From Roseibium porphyridii (GTDB lineage Bacteria > Pseudomonadota > Alphaproteobacteria > Rhizobiales > Stappiaceae), in the NCBI RefSeq assembly GCF_026191725.2, contig NZ_CP120863.1, forward strand, positions 2,646,001 to 2,710,000: DNA of 64,000 nt, written 5' to 3'. A program made the position numbers and the translations under genes. Of the stretch, positions 60,695 through 64,000 are shown one piece after another. Each line of letters opens with the position of its first letter. Within the stretch, counting starts at the first letter, position 1. The notes under the pieces are model-generated. The model worked only from the letters and a program-made list of their open reading frames with translations, did no database searches and had not been told where the DNA came from.

Positions 60695-61576
60695 TTATTT
60701 CAATGGACCTGACGCAATCCACCAATCCGGGTGGTCTGACCGCAAGCGTCGTTCGATTTCAATAGCACTGCGTGTTTCGCACAAACCGAAACAGGTCGCG
60801 CCGGAACCGGACATACGAGCGAACTCAACCAATTCATTGCTATCCAGTGCACGCAGCACGTCACCGATTTCCGGACAGACGGTGATTGCCGCATCCTGCA
60901 TGTCGTTGCGGCAGCTCGACAAGTACGAAGTCAGCTCACCAAGCGTTTCGAATGTCTCAGGCACCATCGGCATTGCGGCATTGTCACGTTCTGTCATGGC
61001 CTTGAAGACGTCCGGTGTCGACACGCTTTTCTTTGGATTGACCAGCACAATCGAGCAATTCGGCAGTGACGGACCCTGTGAAAGCTCGTCGCCGATCCCC
61101 CTCATGATCTGAGGTTCGGGAAAGAGACACACGGGCACATCTGCGCCGAGCGAGAGTGCAAGGCCCTGCAGCGTCTCTTCGCTCAAATAGACGCCGGAAA
61201 AGTCCTCCAACAGGCGCAATGTGGTCGCAGCGTCACTCGAACCGCCTCCTATGCCAGATGCCACCGGGAGGCGCTTGGTGAGCGTCAGACGGACCGCGGG
61301 AACCGCAATTGAGGCCCTTTCGGCAAAGGCCTTCACCGCTTTCAGGATCAGATTTTTGTCCGATGGCCCCTCAAGTTCACGCGAAAAAGGACCATCCAGA
61401 ACCAGGTTGAGCCGGTCATCAGCCTCAAGTGCGATACGATCGCCAATTTGGGGAAACACAGCAAGCGAATGAAGGAGATGATACCCGTCTTCACGCTGCC
61501 CGGTAATGTGGAGGGCCAGATTTACTTTGGCCCGTGCCAGTTCTACACGGGGCATCGACGCTGAGCCGAGGGCCAT
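60695..61576 (-). CDS. ispE: 4-diphosphocytidyl-2-C-methyl-D-erythritol kinase
   Basis: The 293-residue GHMP kinase phosphorylates CDP-methylerythritol in the MEP isoprenoid pathway. The ATP loop is LPVASGIGGGSSDAATTLR, with ARAKVNLALHITGQREDGYHLL at the start, both standard. The ATG at 61576 has GGAGG five bases upstream; MPRVELA at 61555 is an alternative. Its neighbour, the polyprenyl synthase, uses the same pathway's product. The TPR gene lies upstream on the same strand, 12 bases away, so the two are co-transcribed. Confidence 0.95.
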   Translation of the reverse strand: MALGSASMPRVELARAKVNLALHITGQREDGYHLLHSLAVFPQIGDRIALEADDRLNLVLDGPFSRELEGPSDKNLILKAVKAFAERASIAVPAVRLTLTKRLPVASGIGGGSSDAATTLRLLEDFSGVYLSEETLQGLALSLGADVPVCLFPEPQIMRGIGDELSQGPSLPNCSIVLVNPKKSVSTPDVFKAMTERDNAAMPMVPETFETLGELTSYLSSCRNDMQDAAITVCPEIGDVLRALDSNELVEFARMSGSGATCFGLCETRSAIEIERRLRSDHPDWWIASGPLK

Positions 61577-61588
61577 TGAAACCTCCGG

Positions 61589-63373
61589 TCAGCCGCCGTT
61601 GTTTTTCGTTTCGGCATTGGCTGCATCGGTTACCGGAACGTCCTTCAGGCCATTGGCGATCTTGTCGAGGATCTTTGGCAGCTCATCTTCCTCAGGCCCG
61701 AGGTCTCTGGCATGGTTCCACTGGAACCTGGCTTCGTTGCGACGGCCGACCATCCAATACGCGTCGCCGAGATGGTCGTTGATCACAGGATCAGCCGGTC
61801 GGAGTTCGATTGCGCGCTCCAGTTCCTTCACAGCCTCTTCGTAACGGCCGAGACGGAAATAGACCCAGCCAAGACTGTCCACTATGTAACCGTCGGTTGG
61901 TCGCAGTTCGACCGCCGTCTTGATCATTTCGAGCGCTTCGTCGAGCTTCAGGCCTTGGTCGACCAGCGAATATCCGAGATAATTCAGAACCAGAGGCTGG
62001 TTTTCATTCAACTCCAGTGCCTTGCGGAAATCTGCTTCTGCAAGGTCCCATTTGTCCAGTCTCTCGCGTGCAATACCGCGGAAATACAGAATGATCCAAT
62101 GCCGGTCTTCCAGCTCGGCAATTGTATCAAGTCCTTGTGTATATGTGGCCTCGGCTTCGTCATAGATCTCGTGAGATCGCAGGATATTGCCGAGTGCAAT
62201 GACCGCCTCAAGATCAGACGGGTCCTGTTCAATGAGAACTTCCAGATGGGCGCGCGCTTCGTCGAGCTTGTCCAAGGCGTTGAAATTCATACCGACCTGA
62301 ATTTCCGCTTCCCGTTTCAGAACGCTGTCTTCGGGCACCATCATCAAGGCTTTGATTGCGCGGTCTGGTTGCTCCATGCGTTCAAAAACATTGCCGAGTG
62401 CAATGGCCGCGAATTCGGCCTCAGGATCCAGATGAAGCGCGAGCTGGAGATAGGATGTCGACAGTTCCTCGCCGCCATCACGACCAATGACAGCACCCAG
62501 GCCGTACAGAATCTCGGCCATGCCCTGGGCCGGATCCGTCACCATGGGCGGAATGACTTCACCGCTCATCAGGGTTTCACGTGTATCCGCCAGTTTTGGG
62601 TGACCTCGGAACTGCTGGTCGTATTGATCGAGAACGTCGATCGCATCTTTCTGCCGGCCGTTGGCGGCAAGTATCCTGGCATAGGCATCGATGACGCGAA
62701 TAGCGCCCTGATCGATTGCGTAGGCTCCCTCAATGGCTTCGAGTGCATCTGCATTCTTGCCAGCCGCAAATAGCAGATGTGCTTTATGGGTTGCCTTGAA
62801 AACCTCGAACCACTCCGGACCGCTCAGGCTGTCGATGGTTTCAACGGCTTCGTCAATCTTGCCGTTGCCGTAAAGTGCCCAGGCTCGCGATATACCGATA
62901 GAAAGCTGCGCCAGAGGACCGTTCCGCCCTTTCGCCAGAGCAATATCCGCGTTTGTATAGCTGCCATCGATCAGTCTCTGAGCGCCGATGGCAAGCTGCG
63001 CGAGAAAATTCTCTAATCCGGCCTTTTCAAGCTCTTCTGCGAAATCGACAGCCTGTTCGACGTCGCCGTTTGCCAGTTTCAAAAGGAATGTTCGCTCCAA
63101 CAGCATCGTGTTGTTGGGATCGGCCGCAAGAGTTTCCTCATAGAAGGCCGCAGCCTGTGCGTAGTCCTTGCCAAATCCGGCGAGACGTCCGGAAAGGTAG
63201 CTTCCCGAAAGATTGAAGGGCAGGCCTGTTGGGGTGCCGTAGCTCTCAGGTTCGGCCGTGGTTTCCGCCATCGCGGCTGCCGGCAAAAGGGCGATTGCAC
63301 TGACCAGCGCAAGGAGCCTCCGCTTAAGGGGCTTTCGGTCCACATTGGCAACGGCACCGGTCGCTTGGGTCAT
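61589..63373 (-). CDS. Exported tetratricopeptide repeat protein
   Basis: The 594-residue protein has a signal peptide (cleavage near AMA/ETTAE, about residue 36) followed by about a dozen TPR-like helix pairs. The clearest are near the C-terminus: LVLNYLGYSLVDQGLKLDEALEMIKTAVELRPTDGYIVDSLGWVYFRLGRYEEAVKELERAIELRP (seen as DSLGWVYFRLGRYEEAVKEL). Such proteins scaffold envelope complexes. ATG 63373 follows GAGG. The downstream ispE gene begins 12 bases after its stop, so expression is linked. Function unknown. Confidence 0.9.
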   Translation of the reverse strand: MTQATGAVANVDRKPLKRRLLALVSAIALLPAAAMAETTAEPESYGTPTGLPFNLSGSYLSGRLAGFGKDYAQAAAFYEETLAADPNNTMLLERTFLLKLANGDVEQAVDFAEELEKAGLENFLAQLAIGAQRLIDGSYTNADIALAKGRNGPLAQLSIGISRAWALYGNGKIDEAVETIDSLSGPEWFEVFKATHKAHLLFAAGKNADALEAIEGAYAIDQGAIRVIDAYARILAANGRQKDAIDVLDQYDQQFRGHPKLADTRETLMSGEVIPPMVTDPAQGMAEILYGLGAVIGRDGGEELSTSYLQLALHLDPEAEFAAIALGNVFERMEQPDRAIKALMMVPEDSVLKREAEIQVGMNFNALDKLDEARAHLEVLIEQDPSDLEAVIALGNILRSHEIYDEAEATYTQGLDTIAELEDRHWIILYFRGIARERLDKWDLAEADFRKALELNENQPLVLNYLGYSLVDQGLKLDEALEMIKTAVELRPTDGYIVDSLGWVYFRLGRYEEAVKELERAIELRPADPVINDHLGDAYWMVGRRNEARFQWNHARDLGPEEDELPKILDKIANGLKDVPVTDAANAETKNNGG

Positions 63374-63645
63374 ACTTCCTCGCACTCCATCTTCACCGAC
63401 AGTTAGGAATCTTGCTTATTGCCTTTGACAATGGCGTCTTTAAGGCTATGCGGCAAGGCAGATGGATAACTTTCTGACGGTTTAAATCCATTTGAATTTG
63501 CACATCGTCGGAAAGCTTAAGCCCAATGGGTGATAGAGCCCGGTTTCCGGGAGAAAGGGCTTGAAGCCAATCCTTTGCCGTTGCAGGTATGTGCAGTGCA
63601 ATATGACGGAGGCGTTTGTCGCCGGCATCGGTTAGGAGAGTGAAT

Positions 63646-64000
63646 ATGGCCAAGTGGGTCTACAGCTTTGGCAACGGAGAGGCAGAAGGCGCAGCCGAAA
63701 TGCGCAACCTGCTTGGTGGCAAGGGTGCAAACCTTGCTGAAATGAGCAGCCTCGGTTTGCCTGTTCCACCCGGCTTCACTATCACGACTGAAGTCTGCAC
63801 TTGGTATTACGACCACGACAAATCCTATCCAGATGAGCTGGGTGCACAGCTGTTTGAAGCCGTTGACAAAGTCGGTGTGGCAACAGGTCGGAATTTTGGG
63901 GATACGGAGCGACCGTTGCTGTTGTCGGTGCGATCCGGTGCCAGAGTGTCCATGCCTGGAATGATGGACACTGTCCTTAATCTTGGTCTGAACGACGAAA
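63646..64000 (+). CDS. ppdK: Pyruvate phosphate dikinase, N-terminal part (runs off window)
   Basis: The frame opens at ATG 63646 behind AGGAGAG and continues to the window edge (118 codons). It reads VYSFGNGEAEGAAEMRN, then LLGGKGANLAEMSSLGLPVPPGFTITTE and RSGARVSMPGMMDTVLNLGLND, the nucleotide-binding start of PPDK. The enzyme interconverts pyruvate and phosphoenolpyruvate with ATP and phosphate. The upstream 270 bases carry no gene. Confidence 0.95.
   Translation, partial: MAKWVYSFGNGEAEGAAEMRNLLGGKGANLAEMSSLGLPVPPGFTITTEVCTWYYDHDKSYPDELGAQLFEAVDKVGVATGRNFGDTERPLLLSVRSGARVSMPGMMDTVLNLGLNDE

Noticed and set aside
61712..62773. Plus-strand ORF of 353 codons opposite the TPR gene
   Set aside because: It is a shadow of a GC-rich repetitive gene; the minus frame has clear TPR motifs, a signal peptide and a ribosome site.
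1..64000. CRISPR arrays, insertion sequences, prophage or integrated elements
   Set aside because: No spaced direct repeats, transposase, integrase or phage structural genes were recognised.

Overview
The window is a gene-dense chromosomal segment of an alphaproteobacterium. It is most likely from the Hyphomicrobiales, and a Roseibium/Labrenzia-like (Stappiaceae) marine relative is my best guess. The inference rests on gene content: a MucR regulator with the Cys-Asp-His-His zinc site, DUF1491, DUF5330, Usg, CsgH, DUF1636 behind a cobalamin riboswitch, cytochrome c', a group-1 type Mrp antiporter, and a DUF1254/DUF1214 pair behind a class A PBP. I saw no rRNA, tRNA, CRISPR array, insertion sequence or prophage. 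Codon use looks even, so this reads as core and lightly accessory chromosome rather than an island.

Layout. 1-6.6 kb: edge of an MFS transporter, a DUF1761 protein, a small four-Cys exported protein, Fe-type superoxide dismutase with its terminator, cytochrome c' and a dihaem cytochrome c, a GNAT enzyme, then a LysR regulator divergent from an ABM/DUF2798/RidA operon. 6.7-14.7 kb: an acidic protein of unknown function, an orphan peptide-type binding protein, a probable stand-alone structured RNA between two terminators, oligopeptidase B, and a cyanide-insensitive type bd oxidase (cydAB). 15-20 kb: a cobalamin riboswitch, a Zur-like box and a DUF1636/FecCD-type ABC uptake operon, ending convergently on an MFS gene. 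20-25.6 kb: the divergent qorB/qorR pair with a clear operator, a beta-propeller-like exported protein, an XRE/MmyB regulator divergent from a MAPEG protein, MsrB, and a PAS protein with a ruined GGDEF site. 26-32 kb: the complete mrpABCDEFG operon.

32-43 kb: mucR, sufE, DUF5330, a membrane protein that looks like a sensor kinase but has lost its catalytic residues and is followed by a peptidoglycan-binding protein and DUF1491, a DUF2336 protein, a small conserved protein with a lipoprotein, and a PBP1A-DUF1214-DUF1254 operon. 43-50 kb: YcgN, a TetR regulator divergent from a quinone-reductase-like flavoprotein with two matching operators, an MltF-like lytic transglycosylase, DUF3833, a P1 peptidase, a flavin reductase and a LivJ-type binding protein. 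50.8-52.2 kb: a compact curli locus (csgA, csgH, csgB). 52-64 kb: YceI, an L,D-transpeptidase, an MsrQ-like membrane protein with a PepSY protein, a MazG-like gene broken by a stop codon, a VWA/MoxR pair, a small cytochrome c, Usg, TrmN6, DUF2007, a polyprenyl diphosphate synthase, IspE, a large TPR protein, and the start of pyruvate phosphate dikinase.

Themes are respiration and redox defence, envelope building, Na+/pH homeostasis and cofactor uptake. The parts most worth following are the putative independent RNA near 9.85 kb, the promoter under a Zur-like box downstream of the riboswitch, the catalytically dead kinase and GGDEF homologues, and the three-gene curli cluster with phased direct repeats upstream. 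All functions are read by eye from protein sequence; no database search was run.
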